Shown here: positions 9,404 through 18,887 of the stretch, piece by piece
How the letters are laid out: each line of letters starts with the position of its first letter
Position numbering within the stretch: the stretch's first letter is position 1
Assembly (NCBI GenBank): GCA_963699085.1
Contig: CAVOTH010000004.1
Span: 1,302,001 to 1,366,000 of the forward strand
Direction: 5' to 3'
Source of the DNA: Bog-756 sp963699085
GTDB lineage: Bacteria; Actinomycetota; Acidimicrobiia; Acidimicrobiales; RAAP-2
Length of the DNA: 64,000 nt
Notes under the pieces: generated by a model
Databases searched by the model: none
Seen by the model: the letters and a program-made list of their open reading frames with translations, nothing else
Told to the model about the DNA's origin: nothing
Position numbers and translations under genes: made by a program

Positions 9404-10104
9404 TCAGATCGGCTCGGGTAGGCGCCAGGTCACCCGATGGTGGGGCGTCGGGCCCAGACGTCGCAGCGCGTCGAGATGATCCGATGTGGCATATCCCTTG
9501 TTGGCCTCCCATCCGTAGCCGGGGAAGTCGTCGGCCAGTCCGGTCATCACTGCGTCCCTGGCCACCTTGGCGATGATGCTGGCGGCGGCCACGGATGCGC
9601 ACGACCGATCGGCCTTGACCTTGGTCACCACGGGGACGGTCCACCCCGAGTCGGGGTCGAACCGTTGAGGACATCGTCGTCGGGGGACGTCAGCCAGTCA
9701 TGGCTGCCGTCGAGCAGGACCAGGTCGGGTTGGAGCTCGAGCCGGGCCAGTGCCCGCCGGCCGGCGAGGCGCAGGGCGGCGGTGAGACCGAAGCAGTCGA
9801 CTTCGGCGGCGCTCGACTCCCCGATCGCCCGATCCGGCGCCCACCCTTCGATGGCGGGAACCAGGGCCTCTCGGGCGGCCGGTGAGATCAACTTGGAGTC
9901 CCGCACTCCCGTCGGGGCCGGGCCCGTCGAGGATTCGACCACGATCACCCCGACGTAGGCCGGTCCGGCGGGCGACCCGCGTCCCACTTCGTCCATCGCC
10001 GCCAGGCGGGTGAATCCATTCCGGAGGAGCTGCCTCTCGATTCGCAGCGTCGGCGCCCGACCCGATGCGGATCGCCGGGACGGCTGCGGAGCAGTGCTGG
10101 TCAT
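9404..10104 (-). CDS. rnhB: Ribonuclease HII, one frame break
   Basis: RNase HII removes RNA from RNA-DNA hybrids and excises misincorporated ribonucleotides. The N-terminal section (from 10104) has the first metal-binding motif AAMDEVGRG and the RDSKLIS segment, then the second aspartate in LLDG. The frame breaks near 9662, right after LLDGSHDWLTSPDDDVLNG. The other frame resumes with the conserved KADRSCASVAAASIIAKVARD and the C-terminal YGWEANKGYATSDHLDAL. One missing base restores a ~230-residue protein of normal length. Confidence 0.88.
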
Positions 10105-10142
10105 ACGCGCAACCTATCGCTCATGGTCATTCATCCCACGGA

Positions 10143-11774
10143 TCACCTCAACCGGCCACGGACCACCTTGCCCAGGGCATTGCGGGGCAGGGAGTCGACG
10201 ATGCGGATCAGGCGAGGGTGCTTGTAGGAGGCGAGTCGACCGTTGCAGTAGTCGCGGAGCCCGTCAACGGTCGGCACCACGCCATCGGCTACGACCCAGG
10301 CCGTCACCGTCTCCCCCCACTCGTCGGACCGGGTCCCGGTCACCGCCACCTCGGCGACACCCGGACACCGCGAGAGGACGTCCTCGACTTCGGTCGGGTA
10401 GACGTTGAACCCTCCCGAGATGATCAGCTCCTTCGAGCGTCCCCTGATCACAAGGGAGCCGTCGACATCCTCGCCCAGGTCTCCGGTGGCGAACCATGGC
10501 CCTCCCCCGTCACCCAGGTCGATGAACGCCTCGGCATTGGCGGCATCCCGCTCGAAGTATCCGTCGAACACGTTGGGGCCGCGCAGCAGAACCTCGCCGG
10601 CGTCGCCGAAGCCGACCTCGACCCCTGGCAGAGGGAATCCGACCGTGCCCGGTCGTCGGTCGCCGACGTACGGGTTGGAGGTGTTCATGAGGGTCTCGGT
10701 CATGCCGTAGCGCTCGAGGACGACGGAACCGATGGCCGCCGTCGCCGCGGCGTGGAGCTCCACCGACAGCGGTGCCGATCCCGAGACGCACAGGCGCATC
10801 CCCGCCAGGTCGGCGGCCCGACCCGTCGCCACCAGACGGTGGTACATCGTCGGTACGCCGAAGAACAATGTGGCCCGATCATCGACGGCCGCCGTTGCCA
10901 CTGTTCCGGGATCGAAGCCGGGCAGCAGCACGGCCGACCCGCCCGCTGTCATCGTACCGTAGGCACCGACTGCCAGGCCGTGGGCGTGGAAGACGGGGAG
11001 GCAGTGGATCAATCGGTCCTCGGGGGTCATCCGCCAGGCCCGGGTGACCGACTCGGTGGCGGCCAGGAGATTCCGGTGGCGGAGTACCGCTCCCTTGGGG
11101 ACGCCGGTGGTGCCCGATGTGAAGCAGATCAGCGCCGGGTCGTCGGGGCCCGCCTCGTCGAGCTGGCCCGCATCACCGTCGGCCAGGTCGAGCCCGGGTC
11201 CGGTTACCACTGCAGCGGGGGCCACTGCCCGCACCCAGTCCGCCTGCTCCGGACGTCCCACCACCGCCCCCGTCGCCCGGACGTCCCGGACGATGTGCGC
11301 CAGTTCGGGCTCGGTGTAGGCGGTGTTGGCCGGCACCACGACCAGGCCGGCCCGCAGGGCCCCCACATGGGCCGCCAGGGCATCGACCGAGGATCCGACG
11401 GACCACACCAGCCGGTCGCCGGGCACCAGTCCGGCCGTGCGCAGACGGCCGGCGGCCCGACGGGTGGCGGCGTCGAACTCGCCCGCCGTCCACCACCGGT
11501 CTGCCTCCTTCCACAGCAGCGCACCGGGGTCGGCGCACCACCGGTGCGACCAGGAGCGCAGGAGGGTACCGGCAGTGGAGAGGCCGGGGGCGCCCGGGCG
11601 CCGGTCGAGGACCAATGGGTCGTCGGCATCGAGATGGTCACGCCAGGGCCGCAGTGTGTGCTCCTCGTTCGTCGTACATGGGAGGCATGGTGGCGGTGCC
11701 ACCGGCAACGGGCCGGGCGGCCGGTCGCCCCCGCTCACGCTCGCTTCCTCATGGAGTGCTGTGATCGATCCCAT
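10143..11774 (-). CDS. AMP-dependent acyl-CoA synthetase (malonyl-CoA-synthetase-like)
   Basis: An ANL-superfamily ligase that activates a carboxylic acid as acyl-AMP and then acyl-CoA. The P-loop is FTSGTTGVPKG, followed by PVFHAHGL, the A5 motif ERYGMTETLMNTSNPY, the hinge FATGDLG, and the C-terminal Lys in LPRNALGKVVRGRLR. The GMTET/MNTSNPY pattern is closest to MatB/FadD-type ligases. The open frame reaches 11834 but would overlap the divergent gene at 11818, so I place the start at the ATG at 11774; the first ~35 residues are not family-like and the true start may be later. Confidence 0.85.
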   Translation of the reverse strand: MGSITALHEEASVSGGDRPPGPLPVAPPPCLPCTTNEEHTLRPWRDHLDADDPLVLDRRPGAPGLSTAGTLLRSWSHRWCADPGALLWKEADRWWTAGEFDAATRRAAGRLRTAGLVPGDRLVWSVGSSVDALAAHVGALRAGLVVVPANTAYTEPELAHIVRDVRATGAVVGRPEQADWVRAVAPAAVVTGPGLDLADGDAGQLDEAGPDDPALICFTSGTTGVPKGAVLRHRNLLAATESVTRAWRMTPEDRLIHCLPVFHAHGLAVGAYGTMTAGGSAVLLPGFDPGTVATAAVDDRATLFFGVPTMYHRLVATGRAADLAGMRLCVSGSAPLSVELHAAATAAIGSVVLERYGMTETLMNTSNPYVGDRRPGTVGFPLPGVEVGFGDAGEVLLRGPNVFDGYFERDAANAEAFIDLGDGGGPWFATGDLGEDVDGSLVIRGRSKELIISGGFNVYPTEVEDVLSRCPGVAEVAVTGTRSDEWGETVTAWVVADGVVPTVDGLRDYCNGRLASYKHPRLIRIVDSLPRNALGKVVRGRLR

Positions 11775-11817
11775 TAGTCTTAGCCCATCGTCGTCGGACC
11801 AATCACGAGGAGACGTC

Positions 11818-12072
11818 ATGGGACTGATGGACAAGGTGAAGGCTCAGGCCGAGGTCGGGCTGGCCAAAGCCAGCGAGGCCACCAAGGCCGGGCAGGTGAA
11901 GCTCGACCAGGCCACGGCCAAGCACAAGGCGGACGGGCTGCTCCACGACCTCGGAGCGGCCCTCTACGCCGAGCGGGTCGGGCGGGGCACCGACCAGTTG
12001 ACAGCCGACGTCGAACGGATCGTCGGTGAGCTCGGGGAGTACGAGTCCGAATACGGGAATCTCGAACCGTGA
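11818..12072 (+). CDS. Small helical protein of unknown function
   Basis: An 84-residue soluble protein starting MGLMDKVKAQAEVGLAKAS, rich in Ala, Lys and Glu and predicted to be almost entirely alpha-helical or coiled coil. The ATG at 11818 has GAGGAG seven bases upstream, a convincing ribosome-binding site, which rules out the much longer open frame. The stop overlaps the start of the GH38 gene (12069). I do not recognise a named family; similar small proteins occur in actinobacteria. Confidence 0.7.
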   Translation: MGLMDKVKAQAEVGLAKASEATKAGQVKLDQATAKHKADGLLHDLGAALYAERVGRGTDQLTADVERIVGELGEYESEYGNLEP

Positions 12073-14837
12073 CAGCCGCGCCCCCGGGGCAGGGAGGCGA
12101 CGACACAGGCACGCAACGGGATTCCTCTCGGCGAGCTGGAGCGACCGCAGGCCCGCGGAGGGTCGCCGTCGTCCCCCACACCCACTGGGACCGCGAGTGG
12201 TACGACCCGTTCCAGACCTACCGACTCAAACTGGTGCGCCTGGTCGACGAACTCCTCGAGCTGATGGAGTCCGACAGCTCGTACCGGCACTTCCTTCTCG
12301 ACGGCCAGCTCGCGGTCGTCGACGACTACCTCGAGATCCGGCCCGAGAACGAACCTCGCCTGAAGGCACTGGCGGCTGCGGGGCGTCTGACCGTCGGTCC
12401 CTGGTACATCCTCATGGACGAATTCCTGGTCTCGGGCGAGACCATCGTCCGCAACCTTCAGAAGGGCATCCTGCGGGGCAGCGACTTCGGGGGCGTCATG
12501 CGAGGTCGGCTACCTGCCGGACATGTTCGGCCACGTCGCCCAGATGCCCCAGATCCTCGATCAGGCCGGACTCGGCCACGCCGTCGTCTGGCGGGGTGTG
12601 CCCTCCGCCGTCAACCAGACCGCTTTCATGTGGACGGCTCCCGACGGCTCGAGCGTCCGGGCCGAGTACCTGGTGGCCGGCTACGGGAACGGCGCCGCCC
12701 TCCCCGAGGACGCCAAGCAGCTGATCCGGCGGCTCGGCTCCCTCGAGGACGAGTTCAGCTCGTTCCTGCCCCCGGGCGAGCCCATGCTGCTCATGAACGG
12801 TTCGGACCACCTCCGCCCGCAGCCGTGGCTGGGTCGGGTGGTGGCGGAGGCCAACGCGCTCCAGGACGACTTCGACCTCGCCATCACCTCGCTGTCGGAC
12901 TACCTGGCCTCGACCTCAGCCGAGGGCCTGGTCGAGTGGCGCGGCGAGCTGAGGTCCGGATTCCGCTCGAACGTGCTGATGGGAGTGGCCTCCAACCGGG
13001 TCGACGTCAAGCAGGCCGCCGCCCGGGCCGAGCGGTCCCTCGAGCGGCTGGCCGAGCCGTTGTCGGCACTGTTCGTAGCGGCGGAGCGCTGGCCCGCCCC
13101 CTTCCTCGACCTGGCCTGGACGCTGGTGATCCGGAACTCGGCCCACGACTCGATCTGCGCCTGCTCGGCCGACGAGGTGGTCGACGCCGTGCTCCACCGC
13201 TACGCCGAGGCCCGCCAGATCGGCGAAGGCCTCACCGAGCAGGCCCTCCACGCGGTCGGGCGGTCCATGGCCACCGCCGGCCCGGTGGTGGTGAACCCGT
13301 CCGCCCGCGAGCGGGCGGGACTGGTCGACGTGGTCGTCCCGGCCGTCGGGCGAACCCGGGTCCCGACGTCCAGGTCCTGTCGGAGCGCAGCGGCCTGCCC
13401 GGGTCGATCACCCTCGACGGCGAGACGGTCCGGAACATGCTCGGACTCCTCCAGGGTTCCCGCATCGACGACCAGAGCCTACGTGACCGAGGTGAGCCTG
13501 GCCGAGGACGAGGGTGGCCTCGAGGTGACCCTGGTGATCGGTCCCGAACCCCGTGAGGGGGTCCGCGGTGGAGGAGGTCAAGCGGGAGCTGTTCACGCGG
13601 CTCACGGCCCATCCCGACACCGAGGTCCGCCTGATCATCGACCAGCCGCCGGTCCGTCGGCTGCTGGCCCGCCAGGAGCCGTGTCCCGGCTTCGGGTGGT
13701 CACGATTCGCCCCGGCACCCCTCGCCCACCCGGTCCGACTGGGGGACGCCGCCGGGTGCCGGGCCCACGCTGGACAACGGACTGGTCTCCGTGGCCGTGG
13801 ACCCGGTGACCGGGACCTTCTCCCTCGACGGGGTGCCCGGCTACGGCCGGCTCGTGGACGACGGGCGACCACGGCGATACCTACAACTACTCGCCGCCCA
13901 CCCACGACACGGTGGTGGATACACCGACGTCGGTGACCGTCTCCGTCGGCGAGCGGGGACCGGTCCGGGCGGCAGTGGACATCGTCGCCGACTACGACTG
14001 GCCCGAGCGGTGGACGGCACCAGCCACACCCGGTCGGGGAGCGCGACCGGTGACGGTGACGACCACGCTGGAGCTGCGGGCCGACGAGGCGTCTCGTGCG
14101 GGTCCGGACCCAGCTTCGACCAACCCGTCCCGCGACCACCGGCTGCGGGTCCACCTCCCCCTGCCGCATCCGGCGGCGACCTCGCGGGCCGAGTGCGCCT
14201 TCACCGTCGTCGAGCGGGGGCTGACCGCCGAGGGACGAGCCGAGGAGTTCGGGCTCCCCACCTTTCCGTCCCGCCGGTTCGTGCACCGCCGGCGGGCTCA
14301 CCGTGGTCCACGAGGGCCTGCTCGAGTACGAGCTGGTGGACGTCGCCACCCGGGACCGACGGCACCGGACCGGTGGCGTCGACGCTGGCGCTGACCCTCC
14401 TGCGGGCCACCGGGATGCTGTCCCGGCTGGGCATGACGCTCCGCCCGCTGCCCGCCGGGCCCATGGACCCCCTCGAGGGGCCGCAGATCATCGGTCCGGT
14501 CGACGTCCCCTACGCCCTGTGTGTCGCCGAGGCCGACCCCTACCGGCTGGTCGACGACGTGCTGGTCCCGCTCCAGGTGTCGGGTTCGTTCGGCGGTGGC
14601 AACCGGCCCGACCGCGGCAGCGAGCTCACGGTCGAGGGGGCCGAGGTGTCGTCGGTGCGCCGCAACGCCGGTGCCCTGGAGGTGCGGGTGTTCAACCCGA
14701 CCGAGCTCGGACACCACCGTCCGACTCCCGGGTCGCTCGGGGTGGCTGGTGGACCTACGGGTCGCCCGGTCGCCCCCTTCGAGGGAGCGTTCGCCCTACG
14801 ACCCCACGGGATCGCCACCGCCCGCCTCGACCCCTGA
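12069..14837 (+). pseudogene. GH38 alpha-mannosidase, whole gene readable but with many frame breaks
   Basis: Glycoside hydrolase family 38 alpha-mannosidase. The N-terminal zinc/catalytic motif HTHWDREWYDPF is near residue 38, and LTVGPWYILMDEF follows. After a break near 12500 the second frame carries DMFGHVAQMPQIL, NGSDHLRPQPW, and NSAHDSICACSADEVVDAV, all GH38 hallmarks. Further breaks occur near 13350, 13475, 13555, 13680, 13770, 13860, 14100, 14290, 14360 and 14730, yet GH38 C-terminal beta-domain sequence (RNMLGLLQGSRIDD, FNPTE, PFEGAFALRPHGIATARLDP) continues to the stop at 14837. The expected length (~920 aa) is preserved. Either a decaying gene or, more likely given neighbouring genes, poor consensus sequence. 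Confidence 0.8.
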
Positions 14838-16116
14838 GCGGTCGGAGCGGGCATCTGGATCGGCCCCGCCGGTGCCAGCGGTGCCGCCGGTGACGCGTCC
14901 GCGGCCGGACGGGCTCGCCCCGGTCGCGGAACTCGTCGAGCTCGCGGAGGACCTCGCCCAGCCGCTCCCACCGCATGGTGCGGCGGGGGTCCGACCCTGG
15001 CTCGGTGCCGGCCCGCAACAGCTTCCACATCTGCACCCGGCCCAGGTCCTTCAACTTGCGGGCGCGCAGCGGACGGGTGTCGATGCCGCTCACGCCCTCG
15101 ACCGCCAGTGCGTCGCGGAATTCGTCGGACACCAGGACCGTTCCGGGGTGGGCCACGTTGACCAGTCGACTGGCCAGGTTGACCACCGGCCCGTAGTAGT
15201 CGCCGTCCTTCACCAGCACCGGGCCGATGGCCAGCGCCACCCGGACGTCGGACAGCAGGTCGTCGTCCGAATAGGCCTCGGCCAGGCTCAATCCGATCTG
15301 GGCGGCGCCGTCGGCGGTGGGCACGACGAACATGACCTCGTCGCCGATCATCTTGACGACCCGGCCCCCCAGCGCCACCACGGTGTCGTGGGCCAGCTCC
15401 TCGAAGCGCGCCACCACGGCGGCCAGCTCCTCGTCGCCCAGGTGCTGGCTCAGCATGGTGAACCCGACCATGTCGGCGAAGCCGACGGCCATGATCGGGC
15501 GGAGCCCCTCGTCGACTGCCGGAGCGGTGGAGCATGGCCCGCCGGGTGGCGGCCTGGAGGTGTCGTCGCCACACGTACTCGAGCAGCTGGCCCATCGCCG
15601 GGATCGACGTCCCGGCCCGCTGGGCGAACAGGTCGGCGTCGAGGATGCTGTCGCCCGTCCCCATCATGATGGGCGTGGCGCCCGGGGCGGCCTCGGCTTC
15701 GGCGATCCGGGCCATCGAGGAGCCGATCACCCGGGCCATCTGGACCGCGGGTTCGAGGTCGACGAGACCCATGGCGACCATCGACTGGAAGATCCGGACG
15801 CGCCTCGATGTCCATGTCGGTGAACGCCTGCTCGGTGTCACCCACGTCGAGGAACCCGAGCGCCCGCCAGAACCGCTTGGTCACGTCGAGCGGGATGTCG
15901 GTGCGGGCCGCCACTTCGGCCTGGGTCATCAGGTGCCCCGCCGGGACCAGCATGCGGTCGACCACCAGGAGGTCGATCACGTCGTCGTCGACGGCCCGGT
16001 CGATCTCGTCGTCGGTGCACCCGAGCCCGTGCAGCAGCGTCCTGACTCTGGCCAGTGCCTCGATCCGGGCGTGCTCGTCCGCCGGCTCCGTGGGGGAGCG
16101 CCGGGCGGTCGGACAC
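14755..16116 (-). CDS. Class III adenylate cyclase with N-terminal regulatory domain (Rv1264-like), frame breaks
   Basis: A ~400-residue cyclase making cAMP from ATP. The N-terminal helical domain (GLGCTDDEIDRAVDDDVIDL, VAARTDIPLDVTKRFWRALG) matches the pH-sensing autoinhibitory domain of mycobacterial Rv1264. The catalytic domain has both metal aspartates (FADMVGFTMLS and MIGDEVMF) and DYYGPVVNLASRL. A GTG at 16116 is the likely start if one C is removed from a C5 run near 16100; further breaks lie near 15800 and 15520. The C-terminal end is uncertain: the frame runs to 14755, overlapping the mannosidase, and the real stop may be near 14850. Confidence 0.8.
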
Positions 16117-16178
16117 GAGGCCACCCTAGGCGGGACCCGTCGGGGCAGCGTGGGCGACGTGGTGCCTACACTGGCGGC

Positions 16179-16797
16179 GTGGCCGACCACGGAGTGTACC
16201 GACCGAGTCGGGGCACTCGACCTGGGCCCACGGGCGGTCCTCGTGCCGATCAAGGCCTTCCACGAGGCGAAGGGGCGTCTCGACCGCGCCCTGTCCGCCA
16301 CCGAGCGGGCCGAGCTGGCCCGGGCCATGGCCGCCCGGGTGCTCGAGGCGGCGGCACCCCTTCCGGTCGCCGTGGTGTGCGACGACAACGAGGTGGCCGA
16401 CTGGGCCCGTGGCGGGGGGCGCTCGTCGTGTGGGAGCCGGGCCGGGGACTGAACGGCGCGGTCGAGGCCGGAGTCGACCATCTGCGTGCATGCCGGGGTC
16501 AGCCCAGGTGACCGTCTCCCACGCCGACCTGCCGATGGCGAGCGGCCTCGCCGCCGTGGGCGACGCCCCGGGCATCACCCTCGTCCCCGACCGGTACCGG
16601 AACGGGACAAACGTGATCGCCCTCCCGGCCGACGCCGGCTTCCGGTTCTCCTACGGCCCCGGGTCGTTCGCCCGCCACAGGGTCGAGGCGGAGCGGCTCG
16701 GCCTGCCCTTGCGGGTGCTCGACCTGCCCGACCTCGCCTGGGACATCGACGAGCCTGCCGACGTGGTCCCGGTGACCGCCCGCGGGACGACCCGTGA
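16179..16797 (+). CDS. fbiD: 2-phospho-L-lactate / phosphoenolpyruvate guanylyltransferase (F420 biosynthesis), frame breaks
   Basis: CofC/FbiD links GMP to phospholactate or phosphoenolpyruvate in coenzyme F420 synthesis. The nucleotidyltransferase signature RAVLVPIKAFHEAKGRLD is followed by ELARAMAARVLEAA and VCDDNEVADWA. After a break in a G6 run near 16413 the text continues as LVVWEPGRGLNGAVEAGVDH, and after another near 16500 as VTVSHADLPMA, GITLVPDRYRNGTNVIALP and FRFSYGPGSFARHRVEAERLG, the diagnostic F420 motif set. The start (GTG at 16179) and end (~16797) are approximate because of the breaks. Confidence 0.82.
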
Positions 16798-17760
16798 CAG
16801 CCGGGTCGGTGGCAGCGGCCGGTCCGGGGCGGGCGGCCAGGCCTGTCGGGGGCGCCGGGTCCGGCCGGTCGAGGGTCCGGGCTGCCGGTCGGCGACCTGC
16901 TCGACACCAAGACCGTCACGGTCGATCTGGCCACTCCGGCCACGCGCCCTGGCCATCGGCGCCCACCCCGACGACATCGAGTTCGGGGCCGGCGCCACCC
17001 TGGCCAAGTGGGCGGCCGCCGGTTGCCAGGTCCATCACCTGGTCCTCACCGACGGCTCCAAGGGGAGCTGGGACCCCGACGAGGACCTCGACCGGCTGGT
17101 GGCAGATCGGATGGACGAGTGCCGGAGGCGGCCGACCGTGCTGGGCGGCGGGGTCGGAGGCCGGGTGACGGGATCGTCGAGCGGGTGCAGCTTCCTCGGC
17201 AAGGTCGACGGCGAACTCGACAACGACGAGGCCACCCGCCGGGAGGTGGCCCGGATCATCCGCACCGTCCGCCCCGACGTCGTCCTCGGCCACGATCCCT
17301 GGCGCCGCTATCGCCTGCACCCCGACCACCGGGCGGCCGGCTTCCTGACCCTCGACGCCTTGGTGGCCGCGCGTGATCCGCACTTCTTCGCCGACCTGGG
17401 GCTCGCGACCCACCGGCCCCGCGCGCTGCTGCTGTGGGAGGCCGACCTCCCCAACCACGTCGAGCGGGTCGACGGATTCGCCGAAGTGAAGGTGGACGCG
17501 CTCCTCTGCCACCACAGCCAGCTCGACACGACCATGGGGCTCGGCACCGGACGGCGGCTGGGGGCGGTCCGAACCGGATCCGGCGACGGCGCTCCGCATT
17601 CGCCGCCCGCATCGGGTGGCAGCTGGCCCAGCACGGCGCGATGGCCGGCGTCGGCGCCGGCGAGGCCTTCCACCTGATGGACGACCTCGTGACACGGACC
17701 GCATCCGCGCCGGTCGGATCCGGGATCGACCGCCGGGTTCCGCCCGAGTCGCCAGGGTGA
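16794..17760 (+). CDS. PIG-L/LmbE-family deacetylase, frame breaks
   Basis: A zinc-dependent N-acetylglucosamine-type deacetylase related to MshB, GlcNAc-PI deacetylase and mycothiol S-conjugate amidase. The zinc motif ALAIGAHPDDIEFGAGATL is clear, with the third metal histidine in RLHPDHRAAGF. A break near 17125 (after DRMDECRR) and another near 17575 require frame changes; the C-terminus RIGWQLAQHGAMAGVGAGEAF ends at 17760. Its start overlaps the end of the F420 gene, so the pair is probably an operon. Which amino sugar it deacetylates cannot be told. Confidence 0.75.
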
Positions 17761-17853
17761 GCTGGGAACGCCGATCCGGTCCCCGACGCGCTGATGGGGG
17801 CCCGGAGGCCCCCACCACGCACGATGGCGACGATCGCAGCCGCCAGGTCCGTC

Positions 17854-18606
17854 CTAGCGGGTGGCCTTACGCGCAACCCGCTTGACGGCCTTGCGGGCCG
17901 CGGTCTTGCGGGCCGGTGGCCTTCTTGGCTGCGGTCTTGCGGGCCGGAGCCTTCTTGGCAGTCGCTTGCGGGCCGGGCCTTCTTGGCCGCCTTCTTCGGC
18001 CGTGGTCTTCTTGGCCGCAGTCTTGCGGGCCGGTGGTCTTCTTGGCCGCGGTCTTGCGGGCCGGAGCCTTCTTGGCGGTTGCCCTCTTCTTGACCGCCTT
18101 CTTGGCCGTGGTCTTCTTGGCTGCGGTCTTGCGGGCCGTGGTCTTCTTGGCCGCCGTCTTGCGAGCCGTAGCCTTCTTGGCGGTGCCCTCTTCTTCACCG
18201 CCTTCTTAGCCGCAGTCCTCTTGGCCACGGTCTTCTTGGCCGTGGTCCTCTTGGCTGCCGTCTTCTTGGCCGGTGCCTTGCGGACCGTCCTCTTGGCTGC
18301 TGCCTTCTTTACTGCCATGGAAACTCCCTCCTTAGGGGTCAACGCCGATTTGAACGCCGAACCGGTGGCGAACCGGACTCCTCTCGACGCTGGGATCGGT
18401 ACCACTGAACCTGTCCGAGGATTCCGACCCACCCGAGAGGCTCGGATGGTCGGGGAGAATGTCCCGAAGCCGACCACCGTCACCTTCCGTCCGGATCGAA
18501 CCTCGGCGATGATCGTCTCGAACAGGATCTCCACTGTCTCCTCCACGGTGCGCCGAGTCGCATGCGTCGACTCGGTCACCGCGTTGACGAGTTGAGATCT
18601 GTTCAC
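17854..18606 (-). CDS. HU-like protein with Lys/Ala-rich H1-like tail (HupB type), tail with compensating frame breaks
   Basis: The first ~91 residues are an HU domain (NRSQLVNAVTESTHATRRTV; beta-arm VGRNPRTGSVVPIPASRGV). From about residue 96 it becomes a long histone-H1-like tail of AAKK/APAKKT repeats, as in mycobacterial HupB. In the tail the frame slips and returns, so N- and C-termini share one frame and the stop is at 17854. I chose the GTG at 18606 because GAGGAG lies six bases before it; the ATG six bases upstream would abut that site. A very strong internal ribosome-binding site precedes Met at 18318, so the tail could instead be a separate protein. Confidence 0.8.
   Translation of the reverse strand: MNRSQLVNAVTESTHATRRTVEETVEILFETIIAEVRSGRKVTVVGFGTFSPTIRASRVGRNPRTGSVVPIPASRGVRFATGSAFKSALTPKEGVSMAVKKAAAKRTVRKAPAKKTAAKRTTAKKTVAKRTAAKKAVKKRAPPRRLRLARRRPRRPRPARPQPRRPRPRRRSRRGQPPRRLRPARPRPRRPPARKTAAKKTTAEEGGQEGPARKRLPRRLRPARPQPRRPPARKTAARKAVKRVARKATR
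17858..18300 (-). repeat. AAKK-type repeat tract in HU/H1-like gene
   Basis: On the plus strand the tract reads as many degenerate copies of gccttcttggc / gtcttgcgggccg, encoding Lys-Ala-Ala/Thr/Arg repeats. The repetitive sequence explains the apparent indels here, since short near-identical units are easily lost or gained in replication or in assembly. Confidence 0.8.
18316..18333 (-). promoter_or_regulatory. Internal Shine-Dalgarno plus ATG at the HU/tail junction
   Basis: AAGGAGGG (complement of 18326-18333) sits seven bases before an ATG (18318) that begins MAVKKAAAKRTVRK, exactly where the HU domain ends. A TAA triplet in the adjacent frame overlaps the site. It could drive independent synthesis of the H1-like tail. 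Confidence 0.6.
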
Positions 18607-18887
18607 GATCATCTCCTCAGCGATACGTAACCAACTACAAGCCAAATGGGTTTTTGAGCGGAGGTCAAGCACCACGGCGCACGCGGCGCGATTCACCGAC
18701 CACGCGGGACGCGCGGAATGGACGTCGCTGGTGCCGACACCGTCAGCAGCTGCCTCACGTGAGGTGCCGAACGGAGACAAATCCCGTTCATCCCCAACGG
18801 TTTTTTGGCATACGCTCGAAGGAGCTCCTCTCGCGGACGTCGTACTCCGCCTCGCATTCATCGCACGAAAACGACGACGACGACGAG

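Noticed and set aside
10065..11777. 570-residue plus-strand frame opposite the acyl-CoA ligase
   Set aside because: The opposite strand encodes a ligase with P-loop and A5 motifs; the plus frame is a His/Gln/Gly-rich shadow without family features.
17858..18300. CRISPR-like repeats
   Set aside because: The near-regular repeats have no unique spacers and are in-frame coding for Lys/Ala repeats.
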